DNA of 64,000 nt from Xylanibacter oryzae DSM 17970 (GTDB taxonomy: Bacteria > Bacteroidota > Bacteroidia > Bacteroidales > Bacteroidaceae). The stretch's first letter is position 1. Every line of letters begins with the position of its first letter. Location of the stretch: positions 2,089,703 through 2,153,702 of the forward strand of contig NZ_KK073873.1 in assembly GCF_000585355.1 (NCBI RefSeq), written 5' to 3'. The position numbers were made by a program, and so were the translations under genes. Shown here one piece after another: positions 27,550-39,000 of this stretch. Below the pieces are notes generated by a model. The model was not told the DNA's origin. It made no database searches and saw only the letters and a list, made by a program, of their open reading frames with translations.

Positions 27550-28956
27550 ATGAATAACAAAATCTATTACAAAGGTATTATCGCAGCTGCAGGTCTTATT
27601 ACGGCTCAATCTGCAGAAGCTGCAAACAACAAACAAAAAGCAACACCGGATAAACCAAATATCATATTTATCCTAGCCGATGATATGGGATATGGAGATC
27701 CGTCATGCTATGGAAATCAATACATAAAGACTCCAAACATAGACAAGTTGGCTGAAACAGGTACAAGATTTACACAATGTTATGCAGGTTCAGGTATCAG
27801 TTCACCTTCACGCTGTTCGCTCATGACCGGAAAAAATACCGGAAAAACGACCATTAGAGATAATTTCTGCAAAGCCGGAGGCATAGAAGGCAAAAAGGGA
27901 AAAGGTACTATAAGAAGAATGAATATACTCCCTACCGACACAACTATCGCAACAGTTTTGCGTACTGCCGGATATCGTACTTGCCTTGTAAACAAATGGC
28001 ATCTTGACGGATTCAATCCCGAAGCGACACCACTAAACAGAGGATTCGACGAGTTCTACGGTTGGCTGATAAGTGCCCCCCACTCTAACACCCCGTATTA
28101 TTATCCTTACTGGCGTTTTGACAATAAAAAACTGGTAAATATTGATGCTAATGCTCACGATAAGCATATCAAACATAATACAGATATATCAACAGACGAT
28201 GCCATGAAGTTTATAAAGAGAAATAAAGATAATCATTTCTTCTTATATCTGGCATACGACGCCCCTCATGAACCTTATATTATTGATAACACATCATGGT
28301 ATGACGATGAGTCGTGGGATATGAATACAAAACGCTACGCATCGCTTATTACACATATGGATGCCGCAATAGGACGCCTGATGGCTTATCTGGACAAGAT
28401 GCATCTTAGAGACAATACTTTAGTAATTTTTGCTTCGGATAATGGTGCCGCAGTTATGGCTCCTCTGAAAGAACTGAAATGTAACGCAAGTTTCAAAGGA
28501 CGTAAGGGACAACTATACGAAGGCGGCATAAGAGTACCTCTTATAGTAAACCAACCGGGAAAGGTTCCTGTTCAGACTCTCAAAAATATTGTATACTTCC
28601 CAGACATGATGCCGACCTTTGCCGACCTTACAGGAAGTACGAAAAGTTTACCTCAGAACATTGACGGAATGGACATTCTGCCACTATTCTATGGTAAAAA
28701 AATAGACACAGACGACCGCCTGCTGTATTGGGAGTTCCCTGGGTCTCAGAGGGCATTGCGCCACGGCGACTGGAAATGCGTAACAATAAAGAAAGATGCA
28801 CCTCTAGAACTATATAACATAAAAGAGGATATGACTGAAAGCCACAATCTGGCAAAAGAGTATCCTGAAATGGTTATTGGCTTTGAAAAAGAGATGGAAA
28901 AGATGCATCATCCTACGCCAAATTGGCCTCTTCCAGGAGAAAAATTTGACAAATAA
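27550..28956 (+). CDS. Secreted sulfatase (S1 family, serine type)
   Basis: It hydrolyses sulfate esters, probably on host or dietary glycans, outside the cytoplasm. The 468-residue protein has a signal peptide (about 1-24, ends SAEAA) and the metal-binding ILADDMGYGD (Asp44, Asp45). The signature SSPSRCSLMTG begins at Ser84. Because the residue to be turned into formylglycine is serine, an anaerobic-type radical SAM maturase is expected elsewhere in the genome. Later motifs are FASDNGA and GRKGQLYEGGIRVPL. The subfamily and sulfated substrate cannot be fixed from sequence. Confidence 0.92.
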   Translation: MNNKIYYKGIIAAAGLITAQSAEAANNKQKATPDKPNIIFILADDMGYGDPSCYGNQYIKTPNIDKLAETGTRFTQCYAGSGISSPSRCSLMTGKNTGKTTIRDNFCKAGGIEGKKGKGTIRRMNILPTDTTIATVLRTAGYRTCLVNKWHLDGFNPEATPLNRGFDEFYGWLISAPHSNTPYYYPYWRFDNKKLVNIDANAHDKHIKHNTDISTDDAMKFIKRNKDNHFFLYLAYDAPHEPYIIDNTSWYDDESWDMNTKRYASLITHMDAAIGRLMAYLDKMHLRDNTLVIFASDNGAAVMAPLKELKCNASFKGRKGQLYEGGIRVPLIVNQPGKVPVQTLKNIVYFPDMMPTFADLTGSTKSLPQNIDGMDILPLFYGKKIDTDDRLLYWEFPGSQRALRHGDWKCVTIKKDAPLELYNIKEDMTESHNLAKEYPEMVIGFEKEMEKMHHPTPNWPLPGEKFDK

Positions 28957-29007
28957 TATAGATTTCTAAAATAGACTAATTTATTTTGCATTTCAGTGAA
29001 ATTGACG

Positions 29008-29015
29008 TACCTTTG
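29008..29015 (+). promoter_or_regulatory. Promoter -7 box for aroA
   Basis: TACCTTTG, with TTTG at 28985-28988 as the -33 element at about 19-base spacing, lies 23 bases before the aroA start. Confidence 0.55.
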
Positions 29016-29038
29016 TACTCTATAAAGATTTTACTGAA

Positions 29039-30289
29039 ATGCAATATATAATTAACGCTCCGAAGTCGATAAACACGACTGTCAAACTGCCGGCCTCTAA
29101 AAGCATAAGCAATAGGGCCATGATAATTTATGCACTTTCGGGAGGCAAAACTCTGCCCGAAAATCTATCCGATTGTGATGATACCAATGTAATAGTAAAT
29201 GCTATTCAAAATATGCCTGATGTCATTGACATTAAGGCTGCCGGCACGGCTATGAGATTCTTATCAGCTTATCTTTCTGTAACAGAAGACACACATACCA
29301 TTACAGGTACAGAAAGAATGAAGCACAGACCCATAGGCGTTCTTGTCGATGCCCTAAGATTTTTAGGAGCTGACATCACATACCTAAACGAAGAAGGATT
29401 TCCTCCTCTCAAAATCACAGGAAGGAAACATGAAGGAGGCTATCTGGAAATTCCAGGAAGCGTTAGTTCACAATATATTTCAGCACTTCTTATGATAGGT
29501 CCTGTTCTTTGCAAGGGACTCACACTAAAACTTACGGGCGAGATAATATCACGCCCGTACATTGACCTTACGCTTTGGATGATGAAAGAATTTGGGGCAG
29601 AAGCAGACTGGAGCGACATTGACACTATAACAGTAAAGCCTAAACCATACAAGTCACGCGAATATTCGATAGAAAGCGATTGGAGTGCGGCATCATACTG
29701 GTATGAAACGCTTGCTCTGAGCGACAACTACGAAGATGAGATAAAGTTTGCCGGACTGATGGATGGCAGTATGCAAGGCGATTCTATTGCTAGATACCTA
29801 TTCAGTCTGATGGGTGTAAAGACTATTTTCGATTCAACGAAACAGGGCATACCTACTACTGTGACATTAAAAAAACTTGAAAGGCATGTGCCTAGATTAG
29901 ATTATGATTTTATCAATTCACCGGATCTGGCCCAAACATTCGTAGTGTCATGTGCGCTAATGGATATTCCGTTCAAGTTTACAGGATTACGCACACTTAA
30001 GATAAAAGAGACTGACCGTATAGAAGCCCTTAAAACGGAGATGAAGAAATTGGGATATATCATAAAAGATGAAAATGGCGATTCTCTCGTATGGGATGGC
30101 GAAAGATGTGAACCTGCTACAGACATAGCAATAGACACATACGAAGACCACCGGATGGCTCTTTCTTTTGCTCCCGCAGCTTTTAAACTGCCGGGAATCA
30201 AGATAAATGACCCTAATGTTGTTACAAAATCGTATCCTAATTTTTGGAATGACATGAGAAATGTTGGATTCATAATAGATAAAAAATAG
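29039..30289 (+). CDS. aroA: 3-phosphoshikimate 1-carboxyvinyltransferase (EPSP synthase)
   Basis: It joins phosphoenolpyruvate to shikimate 3-phosphate, the sixth step of chorismate synthesis. The 416-residue protein has LPASKSISNRAMI near the start (catalytic lysine and substrate-binding Ser/Arg), AAGTAMRFL, and the second-domain motifs LKIKETDRIEALKTEMKKLG and TYEDHRMALSFAPAA. It is a little shorter than the enterobacterial enzyme, which is usual in this phylum. It follows the sulfatase with its own promoter, so the pairing is probably not functional. Confidence 0.95.
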   Translation: MQYIINAPKSINTTVKLPASKSISNRAMIIYALSGGKTLPENLSDCDDTNVIVNAIQNMPDVIDIKAAGTAMRFLSAYLSVTEDTHTITGTERMKHRPIGVLVDALRFLGADITYLNEEGFPPLKITGRKHEGGYLEIPGSVSSQYISALLMIGPVLCKGLTLKLTGEIISRPYIDLTLWMMKEFGAEADWSDIDTITVKPKPYKSREYSIESDWSAASYWYETLALSDNYEDEIKFAGLMDGSMQGDSIARYLFSLMGVKTIFDSTKQGIPTTVTLKKLERHVPRLDYDFINSPDLAQTFVVSCALMDIPFKFTGLRTLKIKETDRIEALKTEMKKLGYIIKDENGDSLVWDGERCEPATDIAIDTYEDHRMALSFAPAAFKLPGIKINDPNVVTKSYPNFWNDMRNVGFIIDKK

Positions 30290-30398
30290 CAAAAGAATGG
30301 AATAGTCTTGAACCATAACTTGATATTGAGAGGTATAAATGTGCCTGACCAATTGAAGTATGAACTTATAATGCTTATAGGAAATAACAGAAAAGATT

Positions 30399-33308
30399 GT
30401 GAAACTGAAAAGTGGAAATATCATCATTGTTTTGTATATGGCAGCATTGCTAGTCATATCAGGATGTTCTACGAGCAAGAACACATCACAAAGCAGATGG
30501 TGGCATTCTTTTAACGCCAGATATAATACATATTACAACGGTAGTATGGCATATATTGAAGGTTACATTGAGAAAGAACAATCTAACAAAGATAATTTCA
30601 CAGAACTATTACCTCTATTCGCAGTTGCCAACAAGAACAGCAGGGAAATAGGCAAAAGCAATTTTGAACGCACTATAGAAAAATGTGAGAAAGCAATCAA
30701 GATACATAGCATAAAACGCAGACCTGTATGGGATAAAAAACGGAAAAAGACCGAAAGAGACATCTCTTGGTTGAACAGGCATGAATACAATCCTTTCTTA
30801 TGGAAAGCATGGTTGCTTATGGGCAAAGCACAATTTCAGGAGGGAAAGTTTGAAGAAGCATCTTCTACATTCTCTTATATGAGTAAATTATATGCAGAAC
30901 AACCACCAATTTATGGAAAAGCCCGTGCATGGTTAGCAAGATGTTATACAGAACTGGGATGGATTTATGATGCTGAAGATGTAATAACCAAGATGAGGCG
31001 AGACTCTATGGACTGGAGAGCTGTTGGCGAATGGAATTGTACTTATGCTGACTATTATTTGAAACAAGGCAGATTTGAAGAAGCCATACCATATCTACGC
31101 AATGTGATTAAGCGCGAAACACGAAAGATACAGAAAGCTCGTGAATGGTTTATTATGGGCCAGATTTGCAACTCTTGCAACAAAAAAAAAGATGCTTACA
31201 AAGCTTATCGTAAAGTTATAAGTCTGAACCCTCCATACGAATTGGAATTTAATGCGCGCATTGCTCAGACCGAAGCAATGACCGTCTGCAGTACCAAGCA
31301 GATGGTTAACAAACTGAAGCACATGGCCTTTTCTGATAAGAACAGAGAATATCTTGATCAGATATATTACGCCATTGGCAATATATACATATCACAGAAG
31401 GATACTATAAATGCCACAATAGCTTATGAGAAAGGCGCCAAGATGTCAATGCGAAATGGGATAGAAAAGGGTGTATTGCTATTACATCTTGGCAATATAT
31501 ATTGGGAGAAGGAGAAGTTTAGCGATGCACGCCGCTGCTACAGTGAAGCAATCGGACTTTTAGACAAAGAACGCAATGATTACGAACAATTGTCTGAGCG
31601 TTCTAAAATTCTTGACGAGCTTGTACCATATACCGATGCTGTTGATTTGCAAGATTCACTTCAATCTCTCGCTAAAATGTCTGAGTCGGAGAGAAATAAT
31701 ATTATAGACAAGAAGATATACATTCTTAAAAAGAAGCAAAAAGAGGCAAGAATTGATAGCCTCACTGAAGCAACCGAGAGGATGACGCAAGGAAGAGGTA
31801 ATGTAGACAACAATTATTCGCAGATGGCAGATGTCAATCAGCCTGGCTCTACAAACATTGCTAATGACACTTGGTATTTTTATAATCCATTGGCCATCAG
31901 TAATGGTAAGGAAACTTTTCAGAAGCAATGGGGCAAGCGTGAAAATGTCGACGACTGGCAACGTATCAATAAGACAATTGTTAAGGCAGACTACACAGAT
32001 AATGATAATAAGAAGGATAATGATTCTATTATTATAGACAATAAGAAACCCGACAGTAAAGAAAAAATTGTCAACGATCCATACAAGCGTGAATACTATC
32101 TAGGTAGTATACCAATGACAGATGAGCAACTCAATGCCAGCAATATGACAATAGAGGATGGTCTATTCAATTCGGGGGTTATCTTTAAGGACAAACTTGG
32201 TAATATGAAGCTCAGCGAGAAGTATCTAACAAGACTTGCAAATAACTACAAGGACTTTAAGAAAATGCCTGATGTGTATTATCATCTTTTCTTGTTATAT
32301 TCAGGTATCGGCAACAAGACTATGGCTAACAAGTACTTGTCAATGCTACAGAGGGATTTCCCCAAAAACGAATGGACAGAGCTACTATCAGATCCATATT
32401 ACGCAGAGAATGCAAAGTATGGTGTTCATATAGAAGACTCTTTGTATGCAGCTACGTATGATGCTTTCAAAATCAACGACCTTGAAGTTGTAAAGAAAAA
32501 CAGCGAACTGTCTAAATCACGTTTTCCTATGGGATATAACAGAGATAAGTTCCTGTTTATAGACGGATTACGACAACTGAACGAGGGAGATGTCATAGGA
32601 TGCATAAAAAACATGAAAGACATTTTGGAAAAATACCCAAAAAGTGGCATCAGTGAAATGGCCGGCATGATTGTTAAGGGTGTAAATAACGGAAGAAAAC
32701 TACATGGCGGTAAATTAGATATTGGAGATATATGGAACAGGCGCAATTTAGTACTTGAAAAGGATAGCGACAGTAATATCGTCAAGACATTTACTAATGA
32801 AAGAGATGTCAACTTCATGTTCATGCTAGTATATAAATCAGATACGCTGAACGAGAACCAGTTGCTGTACGACATAGCAAAATATAATTTTTCTAACTAT
32901 CTGGTAAGAAACTTCGATATTAATATTATTGAAGACAGTGGACTGAGAAGAATGGAAATCGGAGGATTCAGAAATTATGATGAAGCTTTACAATATGCCC
33001 GCAAATTATACAGTGACAAACCTGTATCTAAAGAACTAAATAAATGCAGAAATATAATAATAAGTGAGAACAATATACAACTTCTAGGTAAGAAATTCAG
33101 TTATAATGATTATGACAATTTCTATGAAAAGTATTTTGCGCCACTAAAGATAACAGCACAGCCTCTACTGATAGATCCTGAACCAATAGATCCTGACAAG
33201 CAAATGCAAGAGCAAGAAATAATGAAGGAAAAAGATCAGAAAGAGAAAAAGCCACAAAAAAATGAAGACAACTTTTATGACGACTTAGAAAAAATTCTCA
33301 ATGAATAA
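30399..33308 (+). CDS. PorW/SprE-like TPR lipoprotein of the type IX secretion system
   Basis: The 969-residue lipoprotein begins at GTG; an in-frame stop lies about 20 bases upstream and no upstream ATG exists. The signal ends VISGC followed by Ser. The start of the mature protein, RWWHSFNARYNTYYNGSMAYIEG, resembles the opening of SprE/PorW, a protein needed for type IX secretion in Porphyromonas and Flavobacterium. Tetratricopeptide repeats fill about residues 130-400 and recur further on, ending in a lysine- and glutamate-rich tail. It overlaps the PorX-like gene by eight bases, and the porW-porX pairing strengthens the call. Confidence 0.78.
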   Translation: MKLKSGNIIIVLYMAALLVISGCSTSKNTSQSRWWHSFNARYNTYYNGSMAYIEGYIEKEQSNKDNFTELLPLFAVANKNSREIGKSNFERTIEKCEKAIKIHSIKRRPVWDKKRKKTERDISWLNRHEYNPFLWKAWLLMGKAQFQEGKFEEASSTFSYMSKLYAEQPPIYGKARAWLARCYTELGWIYDAEDVITKMRRDSMDWRAVGEWNCTYADYYLKQGRFEEAIPYLRNVIKRETRKIQKAREWFIMGQICNSCNKKKDAYKAYRKVISLNPPYELEFNARIAQTEAMTVCSTKQMVNKLKHMAFSDKNREYLDQIYYAIGNIYISQKDTINATIAYEKGAKMSMRNGIEKGVLLLHLGNIYWEKEKFSDARRCYSEAIGLLDKERNDYEQLSERSKILDELVPYTDAVDLQDSLQSLAKMSESERNNIIDKKIYILKKKQKEARIDSLTEATERMTQGRGNVDNNYSQMADVNQPGSTNIANDTWYFYNPLAISNGKETFQKQWGKRENVDDWQRINKTIVKADYTDNDNKKDNDSIIIDNKKPDSKEKIVNDPYKREYYLGSIPMTDEQLNASNMTIEDGLFNSGVIFKDKLGNMKLSEKYLTRLANNYKDFKKMPDVYYHLFLLYSGIGNKTMANKYLSMLQRDFPKNEWTELLSDPYYAENAKYGVHIEDSLYAATYDAFKINDLEVVKKNSELSKSRFPMGYNRDKFLFIDGLRQLNEGDVIGCIKNMKDILEKYPKSGISEMAGMIVKGVNNGRKLHGGKLDIGDIWNRRNLVLEKDSDSNIVKTFTNERDVNFMFMLVYKSDTLNENQLLYDIAKYNFSNYLVRNFDINIIEDSGLRRMEIGGFRNYDEALQYARKLYSDKPVSKELNKCRNIIISENNIQLLGKKFSYNDYDNFYEKYFAPLKITAQPLLIDPEPIDPDKQMQEQEIMKEKDQKEKKPQKNEDNFYDDLEKILNE

Positions 33309-34929
33309 CGGACTATTATTATGGGTTGATGACGAGATAGATTTGCTAAAATCACATATCTTGTTTCTTGAAAGGAAAGGTTATGAAATCATAACTGCAA
33401 ACAACGGTACTGACGCAATAGAAAAATGCGGACAGCAGACGTTCGATCTCATAATGCTAGATGAAATGATGCCCGGAATAAGTGGTTTGGAGACTCTTCA
33501 AAAAATCAAGGATATATCACCGGCTACACCTGTAGTAATGGTGACGAAAAGTGAAGAGGAAAATATAATGGAGCAGGCTATTGGACAAAAGATAGCTGAT
33601 TATCTTATCAAGCCGGTCAATCCTAATCAGATATTACTCACACTGAAAAAGAATATTCATCGTAAAGAAATAGTCACCGAGGTTACTCAGAGTTCTTATC
33701 AAAGGAATTTCCAGGATATCACTATGAAGATTTCTAACTGCAAGACATATAAAGACTGGATCGAAGTATATAAATGTTTGGTGCAATGGGAAATAAAGCT
33801 TTGCAATACTGACAGTAATATGACGGATATGCTTAAAGCGCAAAAGGAAGAAGCAAATATAGGCTTTTCGAAATATATAAAGAACAATTATTTGAAATGG
33901 GTCTCTCCAAGAAAGGATTTATCATCAAGAGATAATATACATAAGTTAAGGACTAACTTAAGTATACAGACCACCAATGATAATAACGAAGACATTCCTA
34001 TGTTAAGTCCGAATGTGTTCAGAAATAATATTTTGCCTCTACTTAATAATGGTGAAAAGGTCTTTCTGATTGTACTTGACAACTTCAGGTATGACCAGTG
34101 GAGAGTTCTATCACAAGAGATAGGTGATCTATTTGATATAGACGAAGAATTATATTTCAGCATATTGCCAACAGCAACGCAGTATTCACGTAATGCGATA
34201 TTCAGCGGTTTGATGCCAAACAAAATAGCAGAAATGTTTCCTGACCTCTGGGTTAGTGAAGAAGAGAATGATGGCAAAAATCTAAATGAGAGTTCTCTGA
34301 TACAAACCCAATTAGACAGATATAGGAGACATAACACATTTTCATATCATAAAATAAATGACTCGAACGATGCTGAAAAATTTCTGCATCAAATCTATTG
34401 TTTGGAAAAAAACGATCTCAATGTAGTTGTATTCAATTTTATCGATATGCTTAGTCATGCCAGAACAGAATCAAAAATGATGCGCGAATTGGCTAATACA
34501 GAATCGGCATATCGTAGTATTACATTGAGTTGGTTTAAGCATTCTGCAATGAACGAATTATTTAAAGTTCTGGCAAAGAGCAACTATAAGATAGTTGTAA
34601 CAACCGATCATGGTAGCATTTTAGTAAATAAACCGATAAAGATAATCGGCGAGAAGGACACTAATAAAAATTTAAGATATAAGTTGGGCAAAAACCTAAG
34701 TTACGACTCAAAAGAAGTATTTACAATTCACGATCCACGTAATGCCCAACTACCTGCTCCAAATCTTAGTACATCATATGTATTTGGATTAGGCGACACT
34801 TTCTTTGCATATCCTAATAACTACAACTACTATGTTTCATACTATAAAGACACTTTTCAGCATGGAGGCATATCCATGGAAGAAATGATAATACCAATAA
34901 TAACCCTTACGAAAAGGAAAAGAAAATAA
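33301..34929 (+). CDS. porX: PorX-like response regulator with a PglZ (phosphodiesterase-type) effector domain
   Basis: PorX controls type IX secretion. Its receiver is phosphorylated by a partner kinase such as PorY, and it acts through an extracytoplasmic-function sigma factor and its own zinc phosphodiesterase domain. The 542-residue protein has a receiver at about 1-120 (Asp10, Asp11, phospho-acceptor Asp54 in IMLDEMMPG, lysine in LIKPVNP). A helical linker follows, then a PglZ alkaline-phosphatase-fold domain with [34 protein letters not shown] and VVTTDHGSI. No kinase gene is in the window. Confidence 0.88.
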   Translation: MNNGLLLWVDDEIDLLKSHILFLERKGYEIITANNGTDAIEKCGQQTFDLIMLDEMMPGISGLETLQKIKDISPATPVVMVTKSEEENIMEQAIGQKIADYLIKPVNPNQILLTLKKNIHRKEIVTEVTQSSYQRNFQDITMKISNCKTYKDWIEVYKCLVQWEIKLCNTDSNMTDMLKAQKEEANIGFSKYIKNNYLKWVSPRKDLSSRDNIHKLRTNLSIQTTNDNNEDIPMLSPNVFRNNILPLLNNGEKVFLIVLDNFRYDQWRVLSQEIGDLFDIDEELYFSILPTATQYSRNAIFSGLMPNKIAEMFPDLWVSEEENDGKNLNESSLIQTQLDRYRRHNTFSYHKINDSNDAEKFLHQIYCLEKNDLNVVVFNFIDMLSHARTESKMMRELANTESAYRSITLSWFKHSAMNELFKVLAKSNYKIVVTTDHGSILVNKPIKIIGEKDTNKNLRYKLGKNLSYDSKEVFTIHDPRNAQLPAPNLSTSYVFGLGDTFFAYPNNYNYYVSYYKDTFQHGGISMEEMIIPIITLTKRKRK

Positions 34930-34937
34930 CTATATAT

Positions 34938-35354
34938 ATGATTATGGAAATAAAGATAGACAATCTGGAAAACATCCATCTGGCAGCTAAAGAATTTGTT
35001 GCTAACATGGGTACTAGTAAAGTCTTCGCTTTCTACGGAAAGATGGGGGCTGGAAAGACAACCTTTATAAAGGCTGTATGCGAATACCTTGGAGTAGAAG
35101 ATGTAATAACTTCACCAACATTCGCAATTGTAAACGAGTACCGCGCGAATAACGGTGAACCAATTTATCACTTCGACTTTTACAGAATAAAGAAACTGGA
35201 AGAAGTGTATGATATGGGATACGAGGATTACTTCTATAGTGGAGCTCCTTGCTTTATTGAATGGCCGGAACTAATAGAAGAACTCTTGCCCGAAGATGCC
35301 GTTAAGGTGACTATCGCCGAGCAAGAGGATGGAAGCAGAAGCGTATCATTCTGA
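34938..35354 (+). CDS. tsaE: tRNA threonylcarbamoyladenosine synthesis ATPase TsaE
   Basis: TsaE works with TsaB and TsaD in making the t6A base next to the anticodon of ANN-reading tRNAs. The 138-residue protein has a Walker A motif GKMGAGKTT (34-42), the [10 protein letters not shown] signature and HFDFYRI. A second ATG six bases in is an equally possible start. It comes 8 bases after porX and is probably in the same transcript, an order seen in other Bacteroidetes. Its end overlaps the opposite-strand gene by nine bases. Confidence 0.92.
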   Translation: MIMEIKIDNLENIHLAAKEFVANMGTSKVFAFYGKMGAGKTTFIKAVCEYLGVEDVITSPTFAIVNEYRANNGEPIYHFDFYRIKKLEEVYDMGYEDYFYSGAPCFIEWPELIEELLPEDAVKVTIAEQEDGSRSVSF

Positions 35355-35681
35355 TATACTCTGCTCTTCAAAATCCATATCTGCCTGAACTACGAAGAAG
35401 ACATCCTGCGGATCAAATTCGCCGTGGTTGTCTTCTTTTGCTTTTTGACATACGTACTCAGCAACTTTGTCCAAGTCGATGTCAACAAAGCCTTCTTTGT
35501 CAGGCTCTTGATCTAAGACACCACTATTATAGTAATAGTCTAATATCTTATCAAGCATGTAGTAATAATCTTCATCACTAAATTTTTCTTTTAGTTCAAA
35601 AGATAATTGGTTTTTAATAAACTCTACCTCACGCGCATTTTCCTCTGCATCAGCGAGCAGTTCATCATCAATATTTGCCAT
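35346..35681 (-). CDS. Small acidic conserved protein of unknown function
   Basis: The 111-residue soluble protein is strongly acidic, with helical stretches ([16 protein letters not shown]) and no cysteines of note apart from one near residue 80. There is no signal peptide or membrane segment. It starts 2 bases after the stop codon of trxA on the same strand, so the two are co-transcribed. I know no function for it. Confidence 0.7.
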   Translation of the reverse strand: MANIDDELLADAEENAREVEFIKNQLSFELKEKFSDEDYYYMLDKILDYYYNSGVLDQEPDKEGFVDIDLDKVAEYVCQKAKEDNHGEFDPQDVFFVVQADMDFEEQSISE

Positions 35682-35683
35682 AA

Positions 35684-35998
35684 TTAAAGAAGAGCTTTAA
35701 ATTTGTCATCCAACTTCGCTTTTGTTGAAGCTCCAACAAATTTGTCAACGATCTCGCCGCCTTTGAAAAACAGGATTGTAGGAATTGTACGTATTCCAAA
35801 CTGAGCTGCCAATTCATCACTTTCTTCTACGTCACATTTTCCGACTACGATTTTTCCGTCATACTCTTCTGCCAATTCTGAAATTATTGGGGCAATCATA
35901 CGACATGGGCCACACCATGTAGCCCAGAAATCAATGACTAAAGGTTTGTCACCGTTTTTAAAACTCTCAAAGTTTTCATTTGTAATCTGTACTTCCAT
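35684..35998 (-). CDS. trxA: Thioredoxin
   Basis: The 104-residue cytoplasmic disulfide reductase has the full active site WATWCGPCRM (Cys29, Cys32) and the cis-proline region IRTIPTILFFKGGE. There is no signal peptide. It is followed at once by the acidic small protein. Confidence 0.95.
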   Translation of the reverse strand: MEVQITNENFESFKNGDKPLVIDFWATWCGPCRMIAPIISELAEEYDGKIVVGKCDVEESDELAAQFGIRTIPTILFFKGGEIVDKFVGASTKAKLDDKFKALL

Positions 35999-36061
35999 TT
36001 TTTCTCTTTTATTGTTAATACTATTATTAATATATATATTCTTTGCAAATGTTATGCCAAT

Positions 36062-39000
36062 TTAATTGATAGAATAATCTAGCGCCGGGTTTTCCTTTAT
36101 ATAAGATAGTAAATCACGTACTACATCCACTTTGTTTTTGTTACTCTTCAATTTTACATTGCTGTTGCTTTCAACATCTTTAATCTGAAAATAAATTTGG
36201 GTATTACCGGGATGGTCATTGATGAGTGTATATAAATCATGAACCATAGTCTCATCTATCTTTGTAACATCCATCGTGATTGTTATAGTCTCTACCCTTT
36301 TTTCCTTTACATCTTGTAATAATTCTATATTTTCTATCTTAAGTTCATAAGAATTACTATCGCGGAAACGTTGCTGACATTTTGCAGTTATATATACACG
36401 ATACTCATTTTGAAGAGAGCCCTGCCACTTCAACCAATCGTCTCCGAATAGAGCAAGTTCTCCAGACCCTTCAAAATCTTCTAATGTAACAAATCCACAT
36501 GGTTTGCCACTTACCTTTGTAAACATGGATCTAACCTTAGTAACAATACCTCCTATCGTAAGTTGCTCGCGTTTGGCTAGTTCTACTTTATCATCTGCTA
36601 ACTCTGAGCAATGAGTATTGCAAAGATTAGTCAGTATAAAACCATATTCATCAAGAGGATGTGCAGACAGATAAATACCGACGAGTTCACGTTCCTTATT
36701 TAGTTTTTCAATATCACTCCATGATTCAGCTTCAGGAACTTGAGGTGTAGCTATTTCAACAGAATTTGTTTCACCAAACAATGAATTTTGAGCCTGTGAC
36801 TGCTCTGACTGATACAACTGTCCATAACGAATTAATGTATCAAGGAATGTATCTCCTTTTGCATTTTGCCCGAAATATTGTTCACGTTTTATGCCAAAAC
36901 TATCAAAACCTCCGCTTAATGCCATACTCTCAAAACACTTTCTATTACATGAAGAAAGACTTATACGTTGTACCACATCAAATATACTAGTATAAGGACC
37001 ATTTTTCTCACGTTCTTCTATAATTGAAGTAGCTGCAGATCCGCCAATTCCTTTAACAGCTGCTAAACCAAAGCGAATAGCACCATGGATATTAACACTA
37101 AACTTTTGTCGACTCTCATTTACATCAGGTCCCAATGTCTCTATTCCCATAGCCTTACACTCGTCCATCAGTTTTGTTATTTCAGTAATATTGTCAAGAT
37201 TTCGACTCATTACTGCGGCCATATATTCAGCAGGATAATGTGCTTTAAGATATGCAGTCTGGTATGCTACCCAAGAATAACAGGTGGCATGACTCTTATT
37301 GAATGCATAAGATGCAAATTTTTCCCAGTCTGACCATATTTTTTCAAGTGTCTCTTTTTTATATCCATTTTTTTGTCCACCTTCAATAAATTTAGGATGC
37401 AAGTGGTCCAACTTCTCTTTCAGCTTTTTACCCATTGCCTTACGAAGTGTATCACTCTCACCACGAGTGAATCCTGCTAACTGGCGACTAAGAAGCATGA
37501 CTTGCTCCTGATAGACCGTTATACCATAAGTATCTTTTAGATATTTCTCCATACAGGGAATATCGTATATTACAGGCTTACGACCGAGTTTACGGTCAAT
37601 AAAGTCTGGTATATAATCCATTGGTCCCGGACGATACAGGGCGTTCATCGCTATAAGGTCTTCGAAAGTAGAAGGGTGAAGTTCACGCAGGTACTTCTGC
37701 ATACCGGCAGACTCAAATTGGAATGTACCTATCGTACGACCCTCGCAATAAAGTTGGTATGTCTCTTCATCGTCAATCGGTATTGTATCCAAATCGATTT
37801 CAATGCCCTTACTTATTCTTATATTTTCTACGGCTTCTTTCAAGATAGACAAAGTCTTAAGTCCCAAAAAGTCCATCTTTATAAGTCCTGTTTCTTCAAT
37901 TACGCTACCTTCATATTGTGTACAAAGCAATTTACGTCCAGGGTCAGCTTTATCTTCAGCTGTAGATACAGGAACCCAATCGCTTATAGGATCTCTACAT
38001 ATAATGGTACCACAAGCATGTATACCTGTATTTCGTACATTGCCCTCAAGCATTTTTGCATATCTGATAGTCTCACGTAACTTTAAATCAGAAGAAGCCT
38101 CAGCCTGCCTAAGTTCAGGAACACACTTAATCGCATTAGTAAGGTTCATTTTCAGACCATCAGGTAACTTATCTGGAATCTGCTTGCAAAGGTGGTTTGA
38201 TATGTCCAACGGTAATTTCTCAACACGAGCAACATCCTTTATGGCTAGTTTTGTAGCCATTGTACCATATGTAATAATATGCGCCACTTTGTCAGCACCA
38301 TATTTATCAGTCACCCAATCAAGAACTTTTCCACGACCATCATCATCGAAGTCTGTATCAATATCAGGTAAGGATATACGATCCGGGTTTAAGAAACGCT
38401 CAAAAAGCAAATCATACTTTATCGGGTCTATCTTAGTTATTCCAAGACAATAAGCCACGACAGATCCTGCCGCACTACCACGACCAGGTCCAACCATCAC
38501 ACCAAGTTCATCACGGGCTGAGTTTATAAAATCCTCCACAATAAGGAAATATCCGGGGAAACCCATAGTTTTCATGACATGCAATTCAAAGTTTACACGC
38601 TCAGAAACTTCACTCGGAATAGGATCTCCATAACGTCTTTTTGCACCATCATAAGCAAGTTTTGAAAGATAGTCAGCTTCGAACTTAATACGATATATTT
38701 TATCATATCCTCCAAGCTTTTTTATTTTCTTTTCACCTTCCTCATGCGACATTATAACATTACCATTCTCATCCCTTGTAAATTCTTCGAAAAGCTGTTC
38801 CTTAGAAAACTTTTTTCTAACATCCTCTTCCGTTCCAAACTCTTTAGGAATGGGGAAGAATGGCATAATAGGTGCATGATCTATTGAATATTGTTCTACT
38901 TTGTCTAGTATTTCACAAGTATTTGCCAATGCTTCAGGTACATCGGCAAATACTTCATTCATTTCTTCTTTTGTTTTAAACCACTCTTGCTTAGAATATA

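Noticed and set aside
20332..28956. A full polysaccharide utilisation locus built from susCD and the sulfatase
   Set aside because: The sulfatase is on the other strand, separated by the HU-like gene and a tRNA gene, and there is no regulator or glycosidase alongside.
29987..30484. A 165-codon reverse frame
   Set aside because: Antisense to the end of aroA and the start of the PorW-like gene; no recognisable motif.
30308..30514. A 68-codon gene between aroA and the PorW-like gene
   Set aside because: It overlaps the signal peptide of the PorW-like protein in another frame and has no support of its own.
37803..38453. A 216-codon forward frame
   Set aside because: It lies wholly antisense within dnaE, has no family resemblance and reflects the codon pattern of the real gene.
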